12,879 nucleotides of DNA from an uncultured Desulfobacterium sp. (GTDB lineage: Bacteria; Desulfobacterota; Desulfobacteria; Desulfobacterales; Desulfobacteraceae), in the NCBI GenBank assembly GCA_937124525.1, contig CAKZLA010000507.1, positions 1 to 12,879 on the forward strand. Reading direction: 5' to 3'. The translations under genes were made by a program, and so were the position numbers. Below, one piece after another: positions 7,156 through 12,879 of the stretch (its first letter is position 1; each line of letters opens with the position of its first letter). Below the pieces are notes generated by a model, which did not search any database, was not told the DNA's origin, and worked only from the letters and a program-made list of their open reading frames with translations.

Positions 7156-7616
7156 CACTTCTCCATAAACGTATTTTGGTGTTGTTTTCCTTTGCTCTTA
7201 ATATCGGATTTATAATCACGGCTATTATCATGGTCCATCATCATTCAATTTCACCCAAGGAACGTTCCTGGATGGAAATGATTAATATTATTCATCAATT
7301 AAACCTTTCCCAGGAAAAAGAAGCTGCGGCACTGGACATGACGGGAAAATTCAAGGTGGTTATTGATAAATATCATAAAGACATTAAACAGGCCCACAAA
7401 AATATCTTGTTTATGCTTGCCAAAACAGAGGTATTAAACCAAAGTCAGTTGCATAAACTCATTGAAACGGCCCGCCTCCAGGAAAAAAATAAAAATAAGG
7501 CCTTTGAAGACCATGTGCTTGAATTGCGTGAGCAATTGGGAAATGAAAAAGGGGCGCTGTTTTTTTCCCTCTTACTGGAGCATATTAAACTTAAGGACAG
7601 ATTGCCACCCAGATGA
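7152..7616 (+). CDS. CnrX/CpxP-like membrane-anchored periplasmic sensor
   Basis: A 154-aa protein: N-terminal anchor at about 8-27 directly followed by HHH (29-31), then a mainly helical, charged periplasmic domain. The pattern (LNLSQEKEAALDM-like start, then long amphipathic helices with a QLHKLIETARLQEKNKNKAFEDH-type region) resembles the Metal_resist/CpxP/CnrX family, which senses Ni/Co/Zn or envelope stress. I cannot align the exact CnrX metal ligands by eye, so metal sensing is an inference from family and context. It overlaps the anti-sigma gene and the sigma gene by 4 nt each (ATGA), the tight coupling expected of a sensor complex. An AAGGGG at 7139-7144 can serve as Shine-Dalgarno. 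Confidence 0.65.
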   Translation: MTLLHKRILVLFSFALNIGFIITAIIMVHHHSISPKERSWMEMINIIHQLNLSQEKEAAALDMTGKFKVVIDKYHKDIKQAHKNILFMLAKTEVLNQSQLHKLIETARLQEKNKNKAFEDHVLELREQLGNEKGALFFSLLLEHIKLKDRLPPR

Positions 7617-8164
7617 TTTCGCGTCGAAGCTACACTCAAAAAGAGGACACGGAGTTAGTTGCGTTGCTTTCCCAAGGTGATGATCGGGCACTTGGTGAGC
7701 TGTTGCATAGATATCAGGATGTTGTTTTCGGCTTTGCCCATGGATTTTTGTATGATTTTCAGGAAGCAGAAGATGTGGTTCAGGAAACTTTTTTGAGACT
7801 TTACCGCACGTCGGGTCACTATCTTCCCAAGGCTTCTTTACGGACATTCTTGCTCAGGATTGCAAAAAATATCTGCATTGATCTTCATCGTAAGAAACGT
7901 CCTGTACTGATGGAGTTTTTTCCGGAAGTTGTCAGTGGGAAAACCCCCCTTGACTTGCTGCAAACTGCAGTTGAAACGGATTTCCTGGAAAAGGCTATTA
8001 AGATGCTTCCCCCCAATCAACGGGCGGTTTTGACACTTTTGCACAATGAACATCTGCATTATCGCGAGATTGCCGAGGTTATGGATCTTTCGGTCAGTGC
8101 AGTGGAATCTTTGCTGGTGCGTGCCCGCCGAACCTTGCGAAAAAAAGCAGGTGATAATGTTTAG
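7613..8164 (+). CDS. ECF-family RNA polymerase sigma factor
   Basis: A 183-aa sigma-70-family extracytoplasmic-function factor. Region 2 lies at about 25-95 with the diagnostic EAEDVVQETFLRLYR (core binding and -10 recognition). Region 4 lies at about 130-178 (LPPNQRAVLTLL, then a YREIAEVMDLSVSAVESLL helix-turn-helix and RARRTLRK) for -35 recognition. Regions 1.1 and 3 are absent, as usual for ECF factors. It is expected to be held by the zinc-finger anti-sigma two genes upstream and to activate its own operon and the efflux genes downstream. It starts inside the sensor stop (ATGA), with no strong ribosome site of its own. It ends in TAG, the only gene here to do so, with a backup in-frame TAA three codons on (8171-8173). 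Confidence 0.93.
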   Translation: MISRRSYTQKEDTELVALLSQGDDRALGELLHRYQDVVFGFAHGFLYDFQEAEDVVQETFLRLYRTSGHYLPKASLRTFLLRIAKNICIDLHRKKRPVLMEFFPEVVSGKTPLDLLQTAVETDFLEKAIKMLPPNQRAVLTLLHNEHLHYREIAEVMDLSVSAVESLLVRARRTLRKKAGDNV

Positions 8165-8219
8165 TTTACATAAATTGGAAACTGAGTTTGGGCAGCCTTC
8201 ATATCACCTTAAAAACTAC

Positions 8220-8278
8220 TTTACACTTTTTTGTGAATGCTCCCCTGAAAATGGGGTTCTTGCTCCAGCAAGTGTAAA
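8220..8278. promoter_or_regulatory. Inverted repeat enclosing a small hairpin before the efflux genes
   Basis: TTTACACTT (8220-8228) and AAGTGTAAA (8270-8278) are perfect reverse complements. Between them is an inner stem CCCC (8242-8245)/GGGG (8253-8256) with a 7-nt loop. There is no T-run after the outer arm, so it is not a standard terminator. It could be an attenuator or RNA-processing structure between the sigma module and the efflux genes, or a protein site. A further AAAGTGTAAA occurs at 6527-6536. Confidence 0.4.
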
Positions 8279-8324
8279 CTGTCAAATGGCTAATTAAGGA
8301 ATCAGTCTTCTTACCCTTTTCAGA

Positions 8325-8349
8325 ACACGCAACTGTTGAAGGGGCGTGT
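8325..8349. other. Short hairpin upstream of the efflux genes
   Basis: ACACGC (8325-8330) pairs with GCGTGT (8344-8349) over a 13-nt loop; an AATTTTT stretch follows about eight bases later. It is too weak and too far from the T-run for a confident terminator call, but it adds to the structured character of the 8165-8429 gap. Confidence 0.25.
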
Positions 8350-8380
8350 GTCCTCAATTTTTAAATGGGTATGTTATTTC

Positions 8381-8408
8381 GAACTTATTCCTAAAGGTTC
8401 CTGAATTT
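8381..8408 (+). promoter_or_regulatory. Candidate ECF-type promoter for the efflux genes
   Basis: GAACTT at 8381-8386 resembles the -35 core (GAAC) used by many ECF sigma factors. Sixteen bases later GAATTT (8403-8408) is a possible -10. A start near 8414 would leave a short leader with the CGGAG ribosome site before ATG 8430. The -10 preference of this sigma is unknown, so this is a proposal only. Confidence 0.25.
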
Positions 8409-8429
8409 GAGCAAAAAACGGAGTTTATC

Positions 8430-9845
8430 ATGTTTAGATTATGTTCAATTATAATTGTTTTGCTGAATGTCACAGGTTGTACCATATTTCAGCCCCCCAT
8501 CAGGCCATCCACACCATTGGATCTGCCGGAAAAATACTCTCTCTATCCCGCCCACAGGTCAGACCAGGTTCAATGGTGGAAAGCCTTTGACAGTACCGAG
8601 CTTAACAGTTTTGTGGACGAAGCCTTGTCCGGTAACTTTGATATTCTAACTGCCTTGTCCAGGTTGAAACAGGCCAATGCCATAGCACGCCAGGCCGGCG
8701 CTAATCTAAAACCCAGCATTGGTTATAATGCGGGTTCTAAAAAAACCTGGCAGAAAACCAAAACCAATGGCTCTAAAAGCAACTATTCAGATACCCAGAC
8801 ATGGAGCACCGATCTGGAGGCCTCCTATGAAGTTGATCTTTGGGGACGACTTGAAGCCTTGCGACAGTCAGAATTATTGGAGCTGAAGGCCAGCCAGGAG
8901 GATCTGGAAGCTGCCGCTGTAACCGTATCGGCAGAGGTAGTCATAAGCTGGGTTAAGATTTTGTCCGTCCACCGTCAAATTGCGATTTTGCAGGATCAGA
9001 TCAAAACCAACCAGGCCTTGCTGAAATTACAGCAGCTTCGGTTTGTGAACGGCAAAGCCGATGCCCTGGACGTTTCAGAGCAAAGGGAAGCCCTGGCAGG
9101 GGCCAAAGCCAATCTGCCTATGCTACAGCTAACGGAACAGCAGGAACTCAATGCATTGGCGGTGTTACTGGGACGTTCCAGTGCCCTGGGCTTATCCCTT
9201 GTTCAACAGGATTTGCCGGGTCTGATTCCTGTTCCAAGTGCCGGTTTGCCGGTTGATCTTTTGGCCACTCGTCCCGATGTCCGCGCTGCGGGTCTGCGTC
9301 TACGTGCGGCGGACTGGGAGGTGAGCGCAGCGCGGGCTGATCGGTTACCGGCCATTACCCTTTCTGCCGATGCCGGGTTTTCAACTAATACTTTTGATCT
9401 GATTTTCAGTAACTGGGTTTCCACCTTGGCAGCCAGTATAACAGGGCCTCTGTTTGACGCCGGTTATCGGTCGGCCGAGGTAGACCGTACCCGGGCCGTG
9501 GCTGAGGAATATTTAACAGATTATGCCTCCACAGTGGCCAAAGCCTTACAGGAAGTGGAAAACAGCCTTGTGACTGAAAAGCGTCAAAATGAATATATTG
9601 TACTGCTGGAAGACCAGCTTAAAGCATCCCGGATGTCATTGAAAGACGCCCGTATCCAATACATGAACGGTCAGAACGATTATCTTGCTTACCTGACCGC
9701 CTGGACAAGTGTGCAAAAGTTGGAACGCCAATTGGTGGACGAGCAGGCTACCTTGATTAAAAATCGTGTGGAATTATATCGGACCATCGGTGGGGATTGG
9801 GGCCGGGAATTGGTATCAGGCTCTGTTTTGTCTCGTCGGTCATAA
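8430..9845 (+). CDS. Outer-membrane efflux lipoprotein (NodT/TolC family)
   Basis: A 471-aa outer-membrane channel of a tripartite efflux pump. ATG 8430 has CGGAG at 8419-8423 and yields a lipoprotein signal peptide with lipobox VTGC (Cys17). The frame is open from 8346, but the extra 28 residues would bury the signal, so they are rejected. The WWKAFDSTELNSFVDEAL segment (about 50-67) and the two OEP repeats (about 50-240 and 260-460), with LPVDLLATRPDVRAAGLRLRAAD-type sequence between them, are typical of NodT-family channels. So are the late KASRMSLKDARIQYMNGQNDYL-type segments. Family length is 450-500 aa, so it is complete. It is followed after 23 nt by the membrane-fusion protein and probably transcribed with it under the upstream ECF sigma (inference). 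Confidence 0.92.
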   Translation: MFRLCSIIIVLLNVTGCTIFQPPIRPSTPLDLPEKYSLYPAHRSDQVQWWKAFDSTELNSFVDEALSGNFDILTALSRLKQANAIARQAGANLKPSIGYNAGSKKTWQKTKTNGSKSNYSDTQTWSTDLEASYEVDLWGRLEALRQSELLELKASQEDLEAAAVTVSAEVVISWVKILSVHRQIAILQDQIKTNQALLKLQQLRFVNGKADALDVSEQREALAGAKANLPMLQLTEQQELNALAVLLGRSSALGLSLVQQDLPGLIPVPSAGLPVDLLATRPDVRAAGLRLRAADWEVSAARADRLPAITLSADAGFSTNTFDLIFSNWVSTLAASITGPLFDAGYRSAEVDRTRAVAEEYLTDYASTVAKALQEVENSLVTEKRQNEYIVLLEDQLKASRMSLKDARIQYMNGQNDYLAYLTAWTSVQKLERQLVDEQATLIKNRVELYRTIGGDWGRELVSGSVLSRRS

Positions 9846-9868
9846 ATTTTCTGTGGAGTGTATAGGAT

Positions 9869-11095
9869 ATGTCTGAAAATCAGAAAAAAAAATTATTTTT
9901 TGCAAAGGTCGCCAAGATCATAATGCCATTGATATTCATTGCTGGTGGTGGTGGTGCCCTGGCTTATTTTAAAGTTACCGCTCCAATCATCGAGCGGACA
10001 TTACCACAACAACGCAAGGCTGCAGTTGTGCAGGTGCTAACTGCCGGTCAGAGTAATGTTCGGGCCGTCATCTCCGCCATGGGTACCGTTACTGCCTCCC
10101 GTGAAGTTACGATTAAAGCCCGTGTGGCAGGCGAGGTTCAGTTTGTTGCCCCTGAATTTATCCCAGGTGGTTATATTCCCAAAGGGGGGAAACTGTTATC
10201 CATAGATTCCTCTGATCACCAGGTTAAGGTGGATAAGGCCCAAAGCGAACTTACAAATGCCAAGGCCGAATTGGCCATTGAACAGGGCAGTCAGACCATT
10301 GCACGTGAAGAGCTTCATCTTTTGTCTGAATTGTCTGCTGAAACCATTGCACAAACGGATTTACTTCTTCGAAAACCCCAATTGCAGCAGGCTAAGGCCG
10401 TCGTGATCAGTGCCGAAGCCGATTTACGTCAGGCCCGGCTTGATCTTGCCAGGACCGAGGTGCAGGCACCTTTCAATGCTTTGATCATTGAGAGAAATGT
10501 TAATGTGGGCACCTATGTAGGTGTCCAGGAAAGTTTAGTGACCATAGTTGGAACAGATGAATTTTGGGTTAAAGCTCTGGTGGCAATGGATCAGCTCTCC
10601 CTTATTGATTTTGACTATGCCGGCGGCTGCCCGGCGGCAGTCCGATCCCAAACCGGTGTCGGGCAATGGGAAGGACGGGTGGTCCGTATTGCCGGCAAAC
10701 TCAATGAAACCAGTCGAATGGCCACGGTCATTGTGGCGGTTTCAGATCCACAAAGGCTGCATATGGACAGTTCAGCGCCTCCATTGATCATTGATGACTA
10801 TGTTTTTGTGGACATCACGGGCCGTCAACTTTCCGGCATGATTGAATTACCGCGCTCCTCCTTGCAGGATGGGGATACAGTTTGGGTTTGTGATAATAAT
10901 CTTCTGGATATTCGCTCTGTGGCCCTGGCCTGGAAGAGTGCTGACAAAGTTTATATCAAAAGCGGTTTGATGGCTGGAGAACAGGTGGTTGTTTCAGATA
11001 TGGCCAATCCGGTGCAGGGTATGCCCCTGGAGATTATCAACACCGAATCAAAGGGCAATGAAAGCATAGATGGTGCAAAGTGGGCTAAAAAATGA
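9869..11095 (+). CDS. RND efflux periplasmic adaptor (membrane-fusion protein)
   Basis: A 408-aa HlyD/AcrA-type adaptor linking the inner-membrane pump to the outer-membrane channel. The order is a basic N-terminus (KKK), a membrane anchor at about 14-34, a lipoyl half-motif around 75-110 (GTVTASREVTIKARVAGEV) and a coiled-coil hairpin at about 117-195. The second lipoyl half (RTEVQAPFNALIIERNVNVG) is followed by beta-barrel and membrane-proximal domains. There is no lipobox, so it is anchored by the transmembrane helix. A GGAG at 9855-9858 lies 10 nt before ATG 9869. The stop overlaps the RND start by 4 nt (ATGA). It appears intact. Substrate class (metal versus drug) cannot be decided from this subunit. 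Confidence 0.92.
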   Translation: MSENQKKKLFFAKVAKIIMPLIFIAGGGGALAYFKVTAPIIERTLPQQRKAAVVQVLTAGQSNVRAVISAMGTVTASREVTIKARVAGEVQFVAPEFIPGGYIPKGGKLLSIDSSDHQVKVDKAQSELTNAKAELAIEQGSQTIAREELHLLSELSAETIAQTDLLLRKPQLQQAKAVVISAEADLRQARLDLARTEVQAPFNALIIERNVNVGTYVGVQESLVTIVGTDEFWVKALVAMDQLSLIDFDYAGGCPAAVRSQTGVGQWEGRVVRIAGKLNETSRMATVIVAVSDPQRLHMDSSAPPLIIDDYVFVDITGRQLSGMIELPRSSLQDGDTVWVCDNNLLDIRSVALAWKSADKVYIKSGLMAGEQVVVSDMANPVQGMPLEIINTESKGNESIDGAKWAKK

Positions 11096-12681
11096 GGAAA
11101 GAAGAGATAGCTGACATCGACCGGGGTCCTGTGGCCTGGATGGCCGGAAATTCTGTTATTGCCAATCTGCTCATGGCTGTATTTCTCATTGGTGGGCTTG
11201 TAGTTGCCTTGCAGATGAAACAGGAAGTCTTTCCCGATTTTACCATGGATCAGGTGAATATCTCCATTTCCTATCCCGGGGCAAGTCCCGAAGAGATTGA
11301 AACCGGGATTATTCAGGCCGTTGAGGAGGCAATTGAGGGGCTGGAAGGGATTGATGAGGTCACCGCCACCGCCAGGGAGGGCAATGCCAGCATCACAGTT
11401 GAGGCCATTGAAGGGGCAGATGTCGCCCGCCTTTGGCAGGAAATTAAAAGTGAGGTGGACCGCATTGATACCTTTCCCGATGAGGCCAAGGACCCTGAGA
11501 TCAGCATTGCCAGCCATAAAAGGGGGGTGATGACCCTGGCCCTGTACGGAAATGCCGAGGAACTTACCTTGAGATCGGCGGCGGATCAAGTGCGTGATGA
11601 ACTATTGCTTGATCCCCATATTACCCAGGTTGAACTTACCGGCGTTAAGAATTATGAAGTTCATGTGGAGATCCCCCAAGCCACCCTGCGGCGTTACGGG
11701 ATAACCCTTGAAGATGCAGCCAATGCCATTGCCAAGGCATCGGTGGAATTGGGCGGGGGCAGCCTTAAAACCTCCGGTGGTGATATTCTGGTCCGCGTAA
11801 AAGATCGTCGCTATTACGCCCGCCAATATGCTCAATTGCCCTTGCTGACCAAGGCCGATGGATCACGCATTCTGCTGGGGGACGTGGCTACGGTTTGGGA
11901 CGGCTTTGAAGTCAGCAACACCTGGGCTTCCTTTAATGGTGAGCCCGCAGTGATGATAGAGATTTACCGTGTGGGGGATCAGACTCCCACGGAAGTTGCT
12001 GATGCTGCAAGACTTTTGTTGGAACAAATGAATCACACCCTGTCCAAAGGACTGGAATTAACGGTATTGGAGGACAACTCAGAGGTCTTTTCCCAGCGTG
12101 CCGAATTACTTCTTAAAAATGCTTATATGGGATTGGGTCTGGTATTTATTTTTTTGGCCTTGTTTCTGGAAATTCGTTTGGCTTTCTGGGTGAGCCTGGG
12201 GATTCCCATCTCCTTTATGGGTTCTTTTATCTTTCTTTCTGCCATGGATTTCTCCATTAACATGATCAGTATGTTCGCCTTTATAGTGACCTTGGGGATC
12301 GTGGTTGATGATGCGGTTCACTTCCTAAGTAAATATCAACGCGCACGCAAAGAAGGTCAGTCAGCTGAACAGGCGGTACGTTACGCCTTCCACACCGTGG
12401 GCCGCGCATTGTGGATCACCACAGTGGTGCTTGTGGCTGGCTTTAGTGTACTCGCGCTCTCTGGTTTCAGACTCAACGCTGACATGGGCTTGCTGAGTGC
12501 AATTGTTATCTTCATCGCACTGGTTGTGGATTTCATTTTGCTACCAATCTTGCTGATGATTTTCGACAAAGAGAACCACTACGTGAGCGACGCAAAAAAG
12601 CAAACGCCAGAGACACCAACCACCTCAGCTAATCAAACACAGCCCAACCTAGCTGCTCAACTATCCACTTCGACCAAATAA
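11092..12681 (+). CDS. Half-size chimeric RND exporter (HAE1 N-half + MMPL C-end)
   Basis: A 529-aa inner-membrane pump subunit; ordinary HAE1 pumps are about 1,000-1,050 aa. Residues 1-409 follow the HAE1 N-terminal half: TM1 (about 20-41), QEVFPDF, SISYPGASPEEIE, the porter domain, then TM2-TM4 ending in GIVVDDAV with the proton-relay pair D406/D407. HAE1 pumps should continue with a VVVENI-like segment. Instead, from His410 it reads HFLSKYQRARKEG, AVRYAFHTVGRAL, TTVVLVAGFSVLALS and NADMGLLSAI, the C-terminal end of MMPL/HAE3 exporters (their TM11-12). A hydrophilic Thr/Gln-rich tail follows. The HAE1 C-half and the MMPL N-half are both missing. It could be a functional six-TM half-RND, a dead fusion or an assembly chimera. 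ATG overlaps the adaptor stop by 4 nt. Confidence 0.85.
   Translation: MRKEEIADIDRGPVAWMAGNSVIANLLMAVFLIGGLVVALQMKQEVFPDFTMDQVNISISYPGASPEEIETGIIQAVEEAIEGLEGIDEVTATAREGNASITVEAIEGADVARLWQEIKSEVDRIDTFPDEAKDPEISIASHKRGVMTLALYGNAEELTLRSAADQVRDELLLDPHITQVELTGVKNYEVHVEIPQATLRRYGITLEDAANAIAKASVELGGGSLKTSGGDILVRVKDRRYYARQYAQLPLLTKADGSRILLGDVATVWDGFEVSNTWASFNGEPAVMIEIYRVGDQTPTEVADAARLLLEQMNHTLSKGLELTVLEDNSEVFSQRAELLLKNAYMGLGLVFIFLALFLEIRLAFWVSLGIPISFMGSFIFLSAMDFSINMISMFAFIVTLGIVVDDAVHFLSKYQRARKEGQSAEQAVRYAFHTVGRALWITTVVLVAGFSVLALSGFRLNADMGLLSAIVIFIALVVDFILLPILLMIFDKENHYVSDAKKQTPETPTTSANQTQPNLAAQLSTSTK
12286..12320 (+). other. Junction of the RND fusion at the conserved TM4/TM10 motif
   Basis: The switch from HAE1-like to MMPL-like protein lies within the codons for TLGIVVDDAVHF. 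Both families conserve nearly the same residues here, so the exact breakpoint cannot be placed more closely by eye. After it, codon choice changes visibly (more CGC/CGT Arg, CTA/CTC Leu and GCG Ala). Gene content also changes, to an MMPL-type neighbour. Confidence 0.6.
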
Positions 12682-12687
12682 GGAAAT

Positions 12688-12711
12688 GTCAGCCTGCGGA
12701 TGTGGGCTGAC
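12688..12711 (+). other. Intercistronic hairpin
   Basis: GTCAGCC (12688-12694) pairs perfectly with GGCTGAC (12705-12711) over a 10-nt loop, between the RND stop and the Shine-Dalgarno AAGGAG (12713-12718) of the next gene. There is no T-run, so it is more likely an mRNA stability or processing element than a terminator. Confidence 0.35.
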
Positions 12712-12724
12712 CAAGGAGATCATG

Positions 12725-12879
12725 ATGAAAAACACCAAATACTCGATCAAAAAGAAAACAATGTTGACGTCAATCATAACAGTAGGGGCGCTGACCATAG
12801 GTACATTTGCGACTCTACCTGCGTTGGCTGATCCTGCAAAAGGGCTAGAAATCGCGGAAAAACGCAAAAACCTAGACAC
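12725..12879 (+). CDS. LolA-like 'outer membrane lipoprotein-sorting protein', 5' part
   Basis: Cut by the window end after 51 codons. AAGGAG (12713-12718) is six bases from the second of two tandem ATGs (12722, 12725), so 12725 is preferred. A clear Sec signal peptide is seen: a basic KKK start, a hydrophobic LTSIITVGALTIG core and a probable cut after LPALA. The mature start DPAKGLEIAEKRKNLDT resembles the family annotated as outer membrane lipoprotein-sorting protein (LolA/LolB-like fold), which typically sits directly after MMPL-type RND exporters. It therefore goes with the MMPL-derived end of the preceding gene, not with the HAE1 efflux genes. Codon choice looks unlike the upstream 12 kb and reminiscent of gammaproteobacteria (weak inference). 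Confidence 0.6.
   Translation, partial: MKNTKYSIKKKTMLTSIITVGALTIGTFATLPALADPAKGLEIAEKRKNLD

Noticed and set aside
8346..8429. Upstream extension of the outer-membrane channel gene
   Set aside because: It would place 28 residues before a clear lipoprotein signal peptide; ATG 8430 has its own CGGAG site.
1..12879. CRISPR arrays, tRNA/rRNA genes or insertion sequences
   Set aside because: No regularly spaced direct repeats with spacers, no cloverleaf or rRNA sequence, and no transposase motifs were found on either strand.

Overview
The window looks like a chromosomal segment of a sulfate-reducing deltaproteobacterium of the Desulfobacterales/Desulfobacteraceae type. This is judged by eye from the protein flavour of the liv, recN and RND genes and from moderate GC with CCC/GGG-rich codon use. 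It is an inference, not a database result. The last ~560 bases (from about 12,290-12,320 onward) look different and may come from another lineage or from a misassembly.

Left block (45-4192, + strand): the two ATPases of a branched-chain amino-acid ABC importer (livG, livF), then a nucleoside-recognition/Gate-domain membrane protein, then recN. All are packed with overlaps or 3-nt gaps. recN carries an in-frame amber codon at 4019-4021. Its normal C-terminal tail continues in the same frame to a TAA at 4190-4192.

Middle block (4400-6138, - strand, convergent with recN): a two-gene ABC-2 type exporter, ATPase then permease with a 4-nt ATGA overlap. It has lower apparent GC than its left neighbour and a perfect 10-bp inverted repeat just upstream of the ATPase start.

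Right block (6751-12681, + strand): an ECF-sigma module in the order zinc-finger anti-sigma, membrane-anchored CnrX/CpxP-like periplasmic sensor, ECF sigma factor, coupled by ATGA overlaps. After a 265-nt gap come an outer-membrane lipoprotein channel, a membrane-fusion protein and an RND pump. The layout parallels cnrYXH-cnrCBA: a sensed periplasmic stress (metal is the family precedent) would release the sigma factor, which would switch on its own module and the tripartite efflux pump. The ~610-nt gap in front of the module holds three copies of a TGATAATT(T)CA-type motif spaced exactly 22 bp apart.

The RND gene is only 529 residues. It reads as the N-terminal half of a HAE1-type pump up to the TM4 GIVVDDAV motif, then switches to the C-terminal end of an MMPL/HAE3-type exporter. 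An unrelated gene start follows (LolA-like 'outer membrane lipoprotein-sorting protein', cut by the window end), which is the usual neighbour of MMPL exporters. The fusion is either a natural recombination that made a half-size pump or an assembly chimera. It, the recN amber codon and the 22-bp-phased operator array are the three most interesting points.
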